A DNA stretch of 64,000 nt from SVEL01 sp045123575 (GTDB taxonomy: Bacteria > Bacillota > Clostridia > Lachnospirales > Lachnospiraceae), in NCBI GenBank assembly GCA_045123575.1, contig JBGVKG010000047.1:62001-126000 (forward strand). The letters are read 5' to 3'. Shown piece after piece: positions 1 to 8,543 of the stretch. A program made the position numbers and the translations under genes. The first letter of the stretch is position 1; each line of letters starts with the position of its first letter. Below the pieces are notes generated by a model, which saw only the letters and a list, made by a program, of their open reading frames with translations, searched no databases and was not told the origin of the DNA.

Positions 1-1080
1 AAAGCATTATTTAAACGTACTATTGATACTGGTATACAGCACGGTACTGTCACAGTTATGATGAATTCTACAGGCTATGAGGTGACCACCTACCGTATAG
101 ACGGCACATATACAGATGGCCGCCATCCTGAGCAAGTCACTTTCACAAGTAATCTGGTTGAGGACCTTAAAAGACGCGACTTTACCATCAACGCTATGGC
201 TTACAATGATAGGGTGGGTGTAGTTGACCAATTTGGTGGCATATACGACCTAAGACACAAGATTATCCGCTGTGTAGGCAAGGCTACTGAACGTTTTACT
301 GAAGATGCCCTTCGTATCCTTCGAGCTATTCGTTTCAGTGCTCAGTTAGGTTTCTCCATAGAAGATAATACTGCTAAAGCTATAGTTGCCTTAGGTAGTA
401 ATTTAACTAAGATAAGTAAGGAACGTATCCAAACCGAGCTAAACAAGCTTATAACTTCTAGGCATCCTGACAGGTTAGAGCTTATAGATATGTATGGTCT
501 TAACCCATATATCTTTGAGGGTGCTACCAACCTTAATCGTCAAAACCCTAACCTATACAAAAACATATCTCATACTATGAATATGTTACCAGACGACCAT
601 TATCTTAGAACTGCGGCATTACTCATCTACGAGGAACAGCCTAAGACTGTTTTAAAAAAGCTGAAGCTTGATAATAACACCATAGACATATGCGGCAAAT
701 TATGCTCACTAAAGGATATAATTCTCCCTACAGATAAACCTTCTCTTAGACGTATTATCGTTAAATACGGCAGAGATATTTTTGATAATTATACATTTAC
801 TTTTATAGAAGCTCTTATAAAAGCAGATATATATAAACATATGACTATCAATGGTCTTCACACAGTTCAGTCCATTTATCAGGACATCATAGATAATAAA
901 GACTGCATATCTCTAAAAGATATGCAGCTTACTGGCAGCGACCTTATGACTATGGGTATACCACAGGGTAAAGAACTTGGTATTATATTAAATCGACTAT
1001 TTGAAAGGGTACTCGACGACCCCTCTCTTAATAACCGCGAGACTTTAATAAACTTAGTATCTCTCGTATCATCACAGTAA
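1..1080 (+). CDS. cca: CCA tRNA nucleotidyltransferase (5' truncated by window edge)
   Basis: Adds or repairs the 3'-terminal CCA of tRNAs in the cytoplasm. The reading frame is open from base 1, so the N-terminal part with the nucleotidyltransferase GS and DxD metal motifs lies outside the window. Visible are the RRDFTINAMAYN motif of the bacterial class II head/neck region, then DQFGGIYDL and the neck helices RFTEDALRILRAIRFSAQLG, followed by a helical body and tail. This order is characteristic of bacterial CCA-adding enzymes and poly(A) polymerases; CCA addition is the usual role in Firmicutes. The 3' end overlaps the convergent permease gene by 53 bases, so neither gene can have an independent terminator there. 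Confidence 0.93.
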   Translation, partial: KALFKRTIDTGIQHGTVTVMMNSTGYEVTTYRIDGTYTDGRHPEQVTFTSNLVEDLKRRDFTINAMAYNDRVGVVDQFGGIYDLRHKIIRCVGKATERFTEDALRILRAIRFSAQLGFSIEDNTAKAIVALGSNLTKISKERIQTELNKLITSRHPDRLELIDMYGLNPYIFEGATNLNRQNPNLYKNISHTMNMLPDDHYLRTAALLIYEEQPKTVLKKLKLDNNTIDICGKLCSLKDIILPTDKPSLRRIIVKYGRDIFDNYTFTFIEALIKADIYKHMTINGLHTVQSIYQDIIDNKDCISLKDMQLTGSDLMTMGIPQGKELGIILNRLFERVLDDPSLNNRETLINLVSLVSSQ

Positions 1081-2074
1081 CTAGTGGGCCTACTATCATA
1101 CCTAAGAAACCAAACAGCTTATAGCCTACAAATATACTTATCAATGTGGAGATAGGTGACAAACCTATCTCCTTTCCCATTAATCTTGGTTCAAGAAACT
1201 CCCTTATCAAATAGCATAAAATAAATACAACAAACAGTATTGCACCATTTACATAATTCCCCGTAAAAAAACATATAACACTCCAAGGAACCAGTATCGT
1301 ACCTACACCTATTAAAGGCAATGCATCACATACACCTATGATAATGCCTATAATGATATTATACTTATTTCCTATTATAGCTAACCCCACAGCACATACC
1401 ACCGATAATATACCTATGATAATAAGCTGTGACCTTACATAGGCCCTTAACACCTTGCTTATAAGTTTCTTTAAATATACTATCTCGCTATAAAAAATAT
1501 TGTTTTTATCTACCGTCCTTATGCTATCCATATCCTTTAACATATAAAATATAGCCATAATAGTTAATGCCAACACTAGAAATACATCAAAGAATAGCAT
1601 AACGGTATTTACAGAATTATTCATAACTATTTGCACCATTTTCTCCTGCCATCCTCCCATAACATTACCTAGTCCGTCATAGATTATATGATAAAACGTC
1701 CCTCTATCCATTCGACATGCCTTTTCCATCATCCCACACATTTTTTCAAGATATAATAGTATACGTTCTTCATATATAGGCAAGCGAGATATTAGCGACA
1801 TAAGTTGCCCCCATACTATATCCATCACAAAATACAAAACTACAATCGTAGACGCTATAGCCAATAGTAACGTGACCACAGCCGCCGCAGTCTTGTGAAA
1901 GTGCAGCTTTCTATGAAGGAACCTGGCAACAGGATATATAAGGCAAGCTAGCCCATAGGCTAATATAAAAGGCCAAACCAAGGGTAAAAGATAACGTATA
2001 CATATATACGCCACCACTACTAAGGCTACTGCTACTCCAAATATCTCTAGCTTTCTTCTGTTCTTTGCTCTCAT
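1028..2074 (-). CDS. AI-2E/YtvI-family membrane permease
   Basis: Multi-spanning membrane protein of the AI-2E transporter (UPF0118/YtvI) family, about 348 residues. The sequence shows two hydrophobic N-terminal segments, a long amphipathic middle region and a cluster of hydrophobic helices with the family-typical stretches GVCDALPLIGVGTILVPW and EPRLMGKEIGLSP near the C-terminus. I place the start at the ATG at 2074 because GGAGGTG lies four bases upstream; a longer in-frame start at 2092 would put that ribosome binding site inside the gene. Family members include Na+/H+ antiporters, quorum-signal exporters and sporulation proteins, so substrate is not assigned. It is convergent with the cca gene and overlaps its last 53 bases. 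Confidence 0.85.
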   Translation of the reverse strand: MRAKNRRKLEIFGVAVALVVVAYICIRYLLPLVWPFILAYGLACLIYPVARFLHRKLHFHKTAAAVVTLLLAIASTIVVLYFVMDIVWGQLMSLISRLPIYEERILLYLEKMCGMMEKACRMDRGTFYHIIYDGLGNVMGGWQEKMVQIVMNNSVNTVMLFFDVFLVLALTIMAIFYMLKDMDSIRTVDKNNIFYSEIVYLKKLISKVLRAYVRSQLIIIGILSVVCAVGLAIIGNKYNIIIGIIIGVCDALPLIGVGTILVPWSVICFFTGNYVNGAILFVVFILCYLIREFLEPRLMGKEIGLSPISTLISIFVGYKLFGFLGMIVGPLVTVMIREILSLLKSRGY

Positions 2075-2234
2075 AGTACACCTCCATACCATCTATACAC
2101 TTTTATAACATCTGACACCTATAGATTATGAACAACTTGAGGAAATATATAATGTGGTGGTATTATTTTTTTATATACTGTATACTATTTTCATAGTTAT
2201 ATGAATAGATAGAAGAAAAGGATAGTTAGAATAC

Positions 2235-3008
2235 ATGAAGTTAGATATATTATATGAGGATAATGACATAATAGTATGCCACAAAGCGCCGGGCGTTTCT
2301 TCTCAGACAGAGCGTTCCTACGACCCAGATATGGTCAGTCTCCTTATGAACCACTTTCATAAACAAGGTGTTAAGAATCCATATGTAGGTGTTGTTCATC
2401 GTCTAGATAAGCCAGTTGCCGGTGTCATAGTCTATGGTAAGAATGAAAAATCTACCAAGCTACTAAGCGAGCAGATAACATCTCATAAATTTACAAAGAA
2501 ATATTATGCCATAGTATGCGGTTCACCGGTGGGAGTTTTATCGGACACTTCTGACGATTCTGTAGCCAATTCTCACACATTTACAGATTATCTATTACGT
2601 GATGCCAAGACTAATACATCACATGTAGTAGACCCTTCATTGCCTACATATAAGACTAATAAAGAGGTGAAAAAAAGTTCCCTCTCATTCAAGGTAATAA
2701 ACACAATAACCCTAACTGATGACAGTCCATTTTATAAAGAGAACTGCCCTTATGGCAATATATTGTCACTAGTAGACATAGACTTGCACACAGGTCGCCA
2801 TCACCAGATTCGTGTACAGTTCTCTCATCATGGTCTACCACTATGGGGTGATAAGCGTTACTCTCCTTATGCATCGGATTTAGGACAGCGCCAAGGCGTA
2901 GCTCTTTGCGCCCATACTCTAACTATCACTCATCCAACTACAAAAAAAGAGATGACCTTTACAGTCATCCCTTCTAATAGCATATTCAAAAGATGTTTTG
3001 AATTCTAG
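2235..3008 (+). CDS. RluA-family RNA pseudouridine synthase
   Basis: Converts specific uridines in rRNA or tRNA to pseudouridine. The catalytic motif HRLDKPVAG is at residues 55-63 with the nucleophilic Asp at about residue 58, and the second conserved block LHTGRHHQIRVQFSHHGLPLWGDKRY is near residues 195-220. At 257 residues it is a short member without an N-terminal S4 RNA-binding domain, like the RluA/RluE-like stand-alone enzymes of Clostridia; the target site cannot be told from sequence. An AAAAGGA ribosome binding site precedes the ATG. It is a single gene convergent with metK, 15 bases apart. Confidence 0.9.
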   Translation: MKLDILYEDNDIIVCHKAPGVSSQTERSYDPDMVSLLMNHFHKQGVKNPYVGVVHRLDKPVAGVIVYGKNEKSTKLLSEQITSHKFTKKYYAIVCGSPVGVLSDTSDDSVANSHTFTDYLLRDAKTNTSHVVDPSLPTYKTNKEVKKSSLSFKVINTITLTDDSPFYKENCPYGNILSLVDIDLHTGRHHQIRVQFSHHGLPLWGDKRYSPYASDLGQRQGVALCAHTLTITHPTTKKEMTFTVIPSNSIFKRCFEF

Positions 3009-3023
3009 AGCCTTTATATAATT

Positions 3024-4211
3024 CTATAATGCAGCCTTTAGAACATCTACCTTATCAAGTTTCTCCCATGGCAGGTCTAAATCGTTGCGACCAAAGTGAC
3101 CATATGCAGCTGTCTGCTTGTAAATTGGTCTTCTAAGGTCAAGCATCTTGATGATACCTGCTGGGCGGAGGTCGAAGTTCTCTCTGATAATCTCAACTAA
3201 CTTCTCATCTGATACTTTACCAGTGCCAAATGTATCCACCATAACAGATGTAGGATAAGCAACTCCGATAGCATATGAAAGCTGAATCTCACACTTATCT
3301 GCAAGTCCTGCTGCAACTACATTCTTAGCAACATATCTTGCTGCATAAGCTGCTGAACGGTCAACCTTTGTACAATCCTTTCCAGAGAATGCGCCACCGC
3401 CGTGTCTAGCATATCCGCCGTATGTGTCTACTATAATCTTTCTACCTGTAAGTCCAGAATCTCCATTTGGTCCACCGATAACAAATCTACCTGTTGGATT
3501 GATGAAGAACTTTGTATTTTCATTTATAAGCTCTGCTGGAAGAATAGGATCGAATACATACTTCTTGATATCCTCATGTATCTGCTCCTGTGTTACATCA
3601 CTTGCATGCTGTGTAGATAATACTACTGCATTTAAACTAACTGGCTTGCCAGCCTCATCATACTCTACTGTAACCTGTGTCTTTCCATCTGGACGAAGGT
3701 ATGGAAGTGTACCATTCTTTCTTACCTCTGTAAGCTTTCTAGCAAGCTTATGAGCAAGAGCTATAGGATATGGCATATACTCCTCTGTCTCATTTGAAGC
3801 ATATCCAAACATCATACCCTGGTCACCAGCACCTATGGCATCAAGCTCTGTATCTGTCATAGTATTTTCCTTTGCTTCCAAAGCCTTGTCAACGCCCATA
3901 GCGATGTCTGCTGACTGCTTGTCCAATGTTACAAGTACTGCACACGAATCAGCATCAAATCCCATATCTGAATGTGTATAACCGATTTCTCTAACTGTCT
4001 CTCTAACTATAGCTGGTATGTCAACATTTGCCTTACTTGTAATCTCACCCATAACCATAACCATACCTGTTGTAGTACATGTCTCACAGGCAACACGGCT
4101 CATAGGGTCCTGTGCCATCATGGCATCTAATACTGCATCTGAGATAGCGTCGCAGACTTTGTCTGGATGTCCTTCTGTAACTGACTCTGATGTGAATAAT
4201 CTCTTTTCCAT
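3024..4211 (-). CDS. metK: S-adenosylmethionine synthase
   Basis: Makes S-adenosylmethionine from methionine and ATP. The start is the ATG at 4211 with GGAGA upstream, which opens with MEKRLFTSESVTEGHPDK, the universal MetK N-terminus carrying the ATP-binding HPDK; the 27-codon upstream extension is leader RNA. Also visible are GAGDQGMMFGYA and, further on, GPNGDSGLTGRKIIVDTYGG and KDCTKVDRSAAYAARY, the phosphate and metal sites. The 395-residue length matches the family. Expression is almost certainly controlled by the SAM-I riboswitch 100-210 bases upstream, giving product feedback at transcription. Confidence 0.98.
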   Translation of the reverse strand: MEKRLFTSESVTEGHPDKVCDAISDAVLDAMMAQDPMSRVACETCTTTGMVMVMGEITSKANVDIPAIVRETVREIGYTHSDMGFDADSCAVLVTLDKQSADIAMGVDKALEAKENTMTDTELDAIGAGDQGMMFGYASNETEEYMPYPIALAHKLARKLTEVRKNGTLPYLRPDGKTQVTVEYDEAGKPVSLNAVVLSTQHASDVTQEQIHEDIKKYVFDPILPAELINENTKFFINPTGRFVIGGPNGDSGLTGRKIIVDTYGGYARHGGGAFSGKDCTKVDRSAAYAARYVAKNVVAAGLADKCEIQLSYAIGVAYPTSVMVDTFGTGKVSDEKLVEIIRENFDLRPAGIIKMLDLRRPIYKQTAAYGHFGRNDLDLPWEKLDKVDVLKAAL

Positions 4212-4245
4212 TTGTGTCTCTCCTTTTCTTTTTTTGTAACAAGTA

Positions 4246-4266
4246 AGAATCTCGCCACGAGATTCT
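4246..4266 (-). promoter_or_regulatory. 9-bp hairpin between the SAM-I terminator and metK
   Basis: AGAATCTCG and CGAGATTCT pair around a TGG loop, giving a perfect 9-bp stem in the metK leader. There is no U-tract after it; it is followed by an A-rich run and then the ribosome binding site. It is thus unlikely to be a terminator. It could protect the 5' end of a processed transcript or take part in an alternative fold of the leader; function is inferred only. Confidence 0.5.
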
Positions 4267-4280
4267 CCTATTAAATAAAT

Positions 4281-4307
4281 AATCCCCTGCACTTTCGTGA
4301 GGGGATT
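4281..4307 (-). terminator. SAM-I riboswitch expression-platform terminator
   Basis: Read on the minus strand, AATCCCCT and AGGGGATT pair around a CAC-GAAA-GTG inner stem and are followed by the U-rich tract ATTTATTTAAT. The 5' half (AATCC) can alternatively pair with GGATT just downstream of the aptamer P1 helix, giving a plausible antiterminator. This is the usual OFF-switch layout of SAM-I leaders. Confidence 0.8.
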
Positions 4308-4326
4308 GACTTCAAGGTATCAAATC

Positions 4327-4420
4327 CTCTTATTGCTCGAATATTCGCTCAGGTAGGCACCTTCCTTTCGGGGTTGCCGGGCTTCACAGATCCTTGTATC
4401 TCCACCGCTCTGAATAAGAG
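4327..4420 (-). promoter_or_regulatory. SAM-I (S-box) riboswitch aptamer upstream of metK
   Basis: The minus-strand RNA starts and ends with complementary P1 strands (CTCTTATT and AATAAGAG). Between them are the conserved S-box elements AGAGCGGTGGAG, then GAAGCCCGGCAACC, a GAAA-capped P3-like stem and AGGTGCCTACCTGAGCGA. This order and spacing is the SAM-I class. Binding of S-adenosylmethionine stabilises P1, frees the downstream terminator and lowers metK transcription. Confidence 0.95.
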
Positions 4421-4501
4421 AAATATAAAATATTGTATTTGCATTATTAAAATATATCATAACATTTCTTATGTCAAGATATTTCTTTATAAATGGTTAT
4501 A

Positions 4502-5794
4502 TTAACCAACCTTAAGCTTGAACTTCTGGATATCCTTGTCTGTATCCACTATCTCAATCTTGGCACCAATCTGCTGAAGCTTCTTCTCAAACATCTCGTA
4601 GCCTCTCTTGATATAATGAATGCTATCTATCATAGTGTATCCTTCAGCAGCCATACCTGCTGTTACTAATGCAGCACCTGCTCTTAAATCGAGAGCATTA
4701 ACCTCTGCACCTGTAAATCTCTCAGTGCCTTCTATAACTGCAATATTTCCTTCTACCTTTATAGTAGCACCCATCTTAGTAAGCTCATCTACATATTTAA
4801 ATCTATTTTCAAAAAGATTCTCTGTTATAGTACTTGTACCAGAAGCAAGAGCTAATGCAACTGCTATCTGTGGCTGCATATCAGTTGGAAAACCTGGATA
4901 TGGCAATGTTCTAACATGTGTTGGTTTGAGTATATCATTTCCGATAACTCTTACAGCATCATCATATTCCTCCACACTGCAACCAATCTCATACAACTTG
5001 GCTGTAATAGCCTCAAGGTGCTTAGGAATAACATTCTTAACTAATACATTTCCCTTTGTGATAGCTGCTGCAATCATAAATGTTCCAGCTTCTATCTGAT
5101 CAGGGATAACTGAGTACTCACTTCCATGAAGCTTCTCCACACCTTTGATACGGATAACATCTGTACCTGCACCCTTTATATTAGCTCCCATACTGTTAAG
5201 CATATTGGCTATATCTACTACATGTGGCTCTTTAGCAACATTCTCAAGTACTGTATTTCCCTTTGCCAAAGCTGCTGCAAGCATTACATTGATAGTCGCA
5301 CCTACTGAAACTACGTCAAAGAAAATATGGCTTCCCACTAATTCTTCAGCATCAGCGATAATCATACCGTGCTCTATCTTAATCTTAGCACCAAGTGCCT
5401 TAAAGCCCTTAAGATGCTGGTCTATCGGTCTGCTTCCTATATTACATCCACCTGGTAATGGAACTTCCGCTCTCTTAAACTTTCCAAGTAATGCACCAAG
5501 TAAATAATACGACGCTCTAATCTTTTTAATGTATTCATTATCCGCCTTTGTGGACATAATGGTAGCACCATTTATCTTAACAAGGTGGCGATTTTCTCTC
5601 TTAACTGTAGCACCTACCTCTGCTATTGCATCGATAAGTACGTTGATATCACTAACATCTGGAAGGTTGTCAATGGCAACTGTCTCATCTGCCATTACTG
5701 CCGCTGCCAAAATTCCAAGGGCAGCATTCTTTGCACCGCTTACTTCTACCTCACCAAAAAGCGGAGTACCTCCTTTAATAATGTATCTTTCCAT
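4502..5794 (-). CDS. murA: UDP-N-acetylglucosamine 1-carboxyvinyltransferase
   Basis: First committed step of peptidoglycan precursor synthesis: transfers enolpyruvate from PEP to UDP-GlcNAc in the cytoplasm. Residues Lys22-Asn23 lie in the N-terminal GAKNAAL motif, and the active-site Cys is Cys117 in PGGCNIGSRPIDQH, so the enzyme would be fosfomycin-sensitive by family rule. The C-terminal half repeats the inside-out alpha/beta barrel. The ATG at 5794 is chosen because GAGGTG sits four bases upstream; 430 residues is the usual size. It is transcribed alone; the 5' region contains the long palindromic element that begins 171 bases upstream. Confidence 0.97.
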   Translation of the reverse strand: MERYIIKGGTPLFGEVEVSGAKNAALGILAAAVMADETVAIDNLPDVSDINVLIDAIAEVGATVKRENRHLVKINGATIMSTKADNEYIKKIRASYYLLGALLGKFKRAEVPLPGGCNIGSRPIDQHLKGFKALGAKIKIEHGMIIADAEELVGSHIFFDVVSVGATINVMLAAALAKGNTVLENVAKEPHVVDIANMLNSMGANIKGAGTDVIRIKGVEKLHGSEYSVIPDQIEAGTFMIAAAITKGNVLVKNVIPKHLEAITAKLYEIGCSVEEYDDAVRVIGNDILKPTHVRTLPYPGFPTDMQPQIAVALALASGTSTITENLFENRFKYVDELTKMGATIKVEGNIAVIEGTERFTGAEVNALDLRAGAALVTAGMAAEGYTMIDSIHYIKRGYEMFEKKLQQIGAKIEIVDTDKDIQKFKLKVG

Positions 5795-5964
5795 AATACA
5801 CCTCAAATTTACAAATTTTTAAATTGCACTATTATAATATATATGTTAACGTTTCGTTTTTATGTCTATAAATCAAAATGTCTAATCTTATGCCATATGA
5901 GCACACAAGTACCCATACTATTTTCAGTATAGCACAATTTTCCTATTTGTAAACACCTTATTTT

Positions 5965-6651
5965 ACAGGAACTTCAATTCGCATAATTCCAACACCTACA
6001 ACCATAATTATCATTATCCGAAGTTGATATCATATATATAATTAGATTTTTATGCCATTATACCGTCTATACTCCTAACAACAGGTTATCTGTATATATT
6101 TTTCAGTGCTGGATTCGAGAACGCAAATTTTTCTAAATGCCGTTTTTCAAAGAGCATATTATTCTTTGTCTTTTATATGTCAGAGCAACCGAGTCAAGTG
6201 ATGTTATGTATGGATGAGTACAGCATTGCAGATTTTCGTTAAATTTTCATTGCCCCACCACATAAATAATGCCGCCGCTCGAAACTGTCTGAGCGCACTC
6301 AGCGTTTACCTCTATTATAAATAAGCTGAGTGCGCGAGTTTTGCAGAGCGGCGACAAATAAGCATTTTATGTGGTGGGGCAAATGAAAATAGAAAATCGA
6401 AACCGCTGTACTCACCATACAAACATCATTGACTGGTTGTCTGCCTCGATAAAAGACAAAGGCTTTTTTGAAAAACGGCATATAAGAAAAATAATGCAAC
6501 CTCGAAAGCCACTGAAAAATATACACAGATAACCAAGTTGTTTAGGAGTTTAAATGTATCTTAGGCATAAAAATCTAATTCACTTTATTTTCAACTTCGG
6601 ATAATGATAATTATGAGAGTTCGTTTATACTATGCGAATTGAGTTTCCTGT
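5965..6651. repeat. Long palindromic element, copy A
   Basis: A 687-base stretch that folds on itself along nearly its whole length around a centre near 6310. Perfectly paired blocks include 6003-6027 with 6591-6615 (25 bp), 6044-6056 with 6564-6576, 6137-6151 with 6467-6481 and 6164-6174 with 6451-6461. The apical hairpin pairs GCGCACTCAGC with GCTGAGTGCGC. The termini ACAGGAA and TTCCTGT also pair. No convincing gene lies inside. The 88-base core at 6216-6303 differs from the copy B core at only two positions by eye. The right end covers the last codons and stop of the shikimate-kinase-like gene. It is non-coding; a structured RNA, a hairpin-type non-autonomous mobile element, or both, are possible. 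Confidence 0.85.
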
Positions 6652-7145
6652 AGCTTATCCAATATTTTTGCGATAGTGTCACTTACTCCGTCACAATCAT
6701 CTTCATCAACTGTAATCTCTGCGTACTTTTCATATAAAGGCATTCTTTCATTATATAAGTCAAAAAGTGTTCGTCCCTCTTTTATGACCACACCTCTACC
6801 TCTTAGGTTGCCAAGTCTCTTAGATAAAGACTGATAATTAACCTTAAGATACAAAACTGTTCCTATCTGACTTAGATGTTCCATCGCTTCTTTTCCGTAT
6901 ATCGCACTTCCACCAGTAGCTATTATGCACCTCTCACAATCTATAGATGCGTTTACTCTATTTTCCACTTCCAAGAAGCCATCCATTCCCTTTTCATCTA
7001 TTATCTCATGGAGAAGTTTTCCCTCCTGCTCCTGTATCAATAAGTCTGAATCCACAAATCTATATCCCAGTATTTTCGCCAATATTACACCTACACTGCT
7101 TTTCCCTACACCTGGCATACCTATTAAAACTATATTGTTCTTCAT
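6630..7145 (-). CDS. aroK: Shikimate kinase-like P-loop kinase
   Basis: Small nucleoside/metabolite kinase of the shikimate kinase family, about 171 residues; it would phosphorylate shikimate in aromatic amino-acid synthesis. Walker A is GMPGVGKSS at residues 9-17, followed by FVDSD at 30-34 and the C-terminal ERMPLYEKYA lid/base motif. Two shikimate-binding features are altered: the usual FR of the ExxFRxxE motif reads FLEVE, and GGG reads GGS. This variant family is widespread and usually annotated AroK, but its substrate is less certain. The ATG at 7145 is preferred over 7160 because GGAG lies nine bases upstream. The last 22 bases, including the stop, lie in the arm of palindrome A. Confidence 0.75.
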   Translation of the reverse strand: MKNNIVLIGMPGVGKSSVGVILAKILGYRFVDSDLLIQEQEGKLLHEIIDEKGMDGFLEVENRVNASIDCERCIIATGGSAIYGKEAMEHLSQIGTVLYLKVNYQSLSKRLGNLRGRGVVIKEGRTLFDLYNERMPLYEKYAEITVDEDDCDGVSDTIAKILDKLQETQFA

Positions 7146-7247
7146 GTTTTTTGTCTCCATTTATCTGTATAATATATCATCTCTATTTTATCCCTACATA
7201 AAATCTGTGTCAACATTGTGAATTTAGCCATTTTCCACAAAAAAAGC

Positions 7248-7276
7248 TTGTCTTTTATTTTTCCTTGTCATATAAT
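7248..7276 (+). promoter_or_regulatory. SigA-type promoter of pgsA
   Basis: TTGTCT at 7248-7253 and a consensus TATAAT at 7271-7276 are separated by 17 bases. Transcription would start about 45 bases before the pgsA start codon. The leader contains an A/T-rich hairpin (about 7287-7316) whose loop is ATG between TTTTTTCTT and AAGAAAAAA; it is probably incidental. Confidence 0.7.
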
Positions 7277-7333
7277 ATCTTGTAGCCTTTTTTCTTATGA
7301 AGAAAAAAGCTGTACATATGGAAAGGAGTTCTT

Positions 7334-7918
7334 ATGAAAGGACAACCACGCAAGGAAGATTTATTCAACATTCCTAACGTGTTATGCTATATCCGCATAC
7401 TGTTAGTTCCAGTGTTTGTATATCTCTTCGTGAAGCAATTATATTGGCAGTCAGCTCTTACTGTTATGCTTGCCAGCGCAACTGATATAGTTGACGGATG
7501 GATTGCCAGACATTTTAATATGATTACAGATTGGGGTAAGTTCATTGACCCATTAGCCGATAAATTGATGCAAATGGCAATGCTCATTATGTCAGTGATG
7601 AAGCATCCATTAGTTGCTATCCTCATCGCACTCTTTGTTGTGAAAGAGATTATAATGCTTATAGTTGGCGTATACATCTATCGCAAGGGTGACAACCTAA
7701 ATGGAGCTATGTGGTGCGGTAAACTTTGTACAGTAGTTTTGGATTTGAGTCTCTTAACTATTATCGGATTACCTCTCAAGATGCTTACAGACACTCTTGT
7801 AATTATTCTTATCATTGTGTGTTCTGTATTCCTTATATTATCATTTGTAGTATATATGAATGCATACAAGAAGCTTTATCGTGAGATGAAGGCCGAAGGT
7901 TTAATTGCTAAAAACTAA
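7334..7918 (+). CDS. pgsA: CDP-diacylglycerol-glycerol-3-phosphate 3-phosphatidyltransferase
   Basis: Integral membrane enzyme making phosphatidylglycerol phosphate from CDP-diacylglycerol and glycerol-3-phosphate. The CDP-alcohol phosphotransferase signature is intact around residues 52-77: TDIVDGWIAR, then eight residues, GKFIDPLADK, that is D..DG..AR........G...D...D. Several hydrophobic spans follow, matching the family's six-helix fold, and 194 residues is the normal size. GGAAAGGAG gives a good ribosome binding site. It has its own promoter and is followed at once by a strong terminator, so it is monocistronic. Confidence 0.93.
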   Translation: MKGQPRKEDLFNIPNVLCYIRILLVPVFVYLFVKQLYWQSALTVMLASATDIVDGWIARHFNMITDWGKFIDPLADKLMQMAMLIMSVMKHPLVAILIALFVVKEIIMLIVGVYIYRKGDNLNGAMWCGKLCTVVLDLSLLTIIGLPLKMLTDTLVIILIIVCSVFLILSFVVYMNAYKKLYREMKAEGLIAKN

Positions 7919-7947
7919 TCGCAGTCGTTAATCGACTGCGATTTTTT
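7918..7947 (+). terminator. Rho-independent terminator after pgsA
   Basis: TCGCAGTCG and CGACTGCGA form a 9-bp stem with a five-base loop and are followed by six T on the plus strand. It begins at the pgsA stop codon. The opposite strand has only a weak T-tract, so it probably serves pgsA mainly. Confidence 0.88.
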
Positions 7948-7961
7948 GTCATATATAATTA

Positions 7962-8540
7962 CTATTTCTTTTTCTTAGCAGACTTCTTTACACTGTATCC
8001 AAATGTGCCAAGCTTTTCACCCATACTATAATACTCTCCATGAGAATACACTATTGGATCTGATTTGGATAAATCAAACTTACCCTTTTCATCCATATAT
8101 TTCTTGTCCGCATGCACTGCCACTACCTCTGCTACAAACATATGATGTGAGCCAAGCTCATCTATCTTTACAACCTTACACTCTATATTTACAGGACTCT
8201 CTCCTATCATAGCTACATCTACCTTAGAAGCCTGTTCCTTTGTCAATCCAAGCTCTGCAAATTTATCTACATCTCTTCCTGAACGCACACCACAATAATC
8301 TGTTGCATATATCAAATCCTTAGTTGTCAGATTGATAACAAACTCGCCAGTTTCTTTTATCATATTATATGAATGTCGCTCTGGTCTAACAGATATATAC
8401 GCCATAGCAGGATTAGTACATATTGTTCCTGTCCATGCAATAGTTATAATATTGTCATTACCTGCCTTATCCCTACATGTAACCATTACAGCCGGGATTG
8501 GATAAATCATATTACCAGCTTTCCATATTTCCTTTGCCAT
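7962..8540 (-). CDS. Flavin reductase-like FMN-binding protein
   Basis: About 192 residues of the flavin reductase/flavoredoxin family, a split-barrel fold binding FMN. Family features seen are MIYPIPAVMVTCRDKAGNDNIITIAWTG at the N-terminus, ISVRPERHSYNMIKETGEFVINL, and a cysteine-containing ATDYCGVRSGRDVDKF region. Members shuttle electrons between NAD(P)H or ferredoxin and flavin partners; the partner is unknown here. The C-terminus is very basic (KKSAKKKK). It follows the TcaA-like gene by three bases and may be the last gene of that operon. Confidence 0.85.
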   Translation of the reverse strand: MAKEIWKAGNMIYPIPAVMVTCRDKAGNDNIITIAWTGTICTNPAMAYISVRPERHSYNMIKETGEFVINLTTKDLIYATDYCGVRSGRDVDKFAELGLTKEQASKVDVAMIGESPVNIECKVVKIDELGSHHMFVAEVVAVHADKKYMDEKGKFDLSKSDPIVYSHGEYYSMGEKLGTFGYSVKKSAKKKK

Positions 8541-8543
8541 ATA

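Noticed and set aside
4620..5507. Plus-strand frames within murA
   Set aside because: Antisense shadows; murA is complete and supported by motifs.
6299..6526. 75-codon minus-strand frame inside palindrome A (and 83/62-codon frames inside copy B)
   Set aside because: Lies in self-complementary sequence without ribosome site; the frames are not kept between copies.
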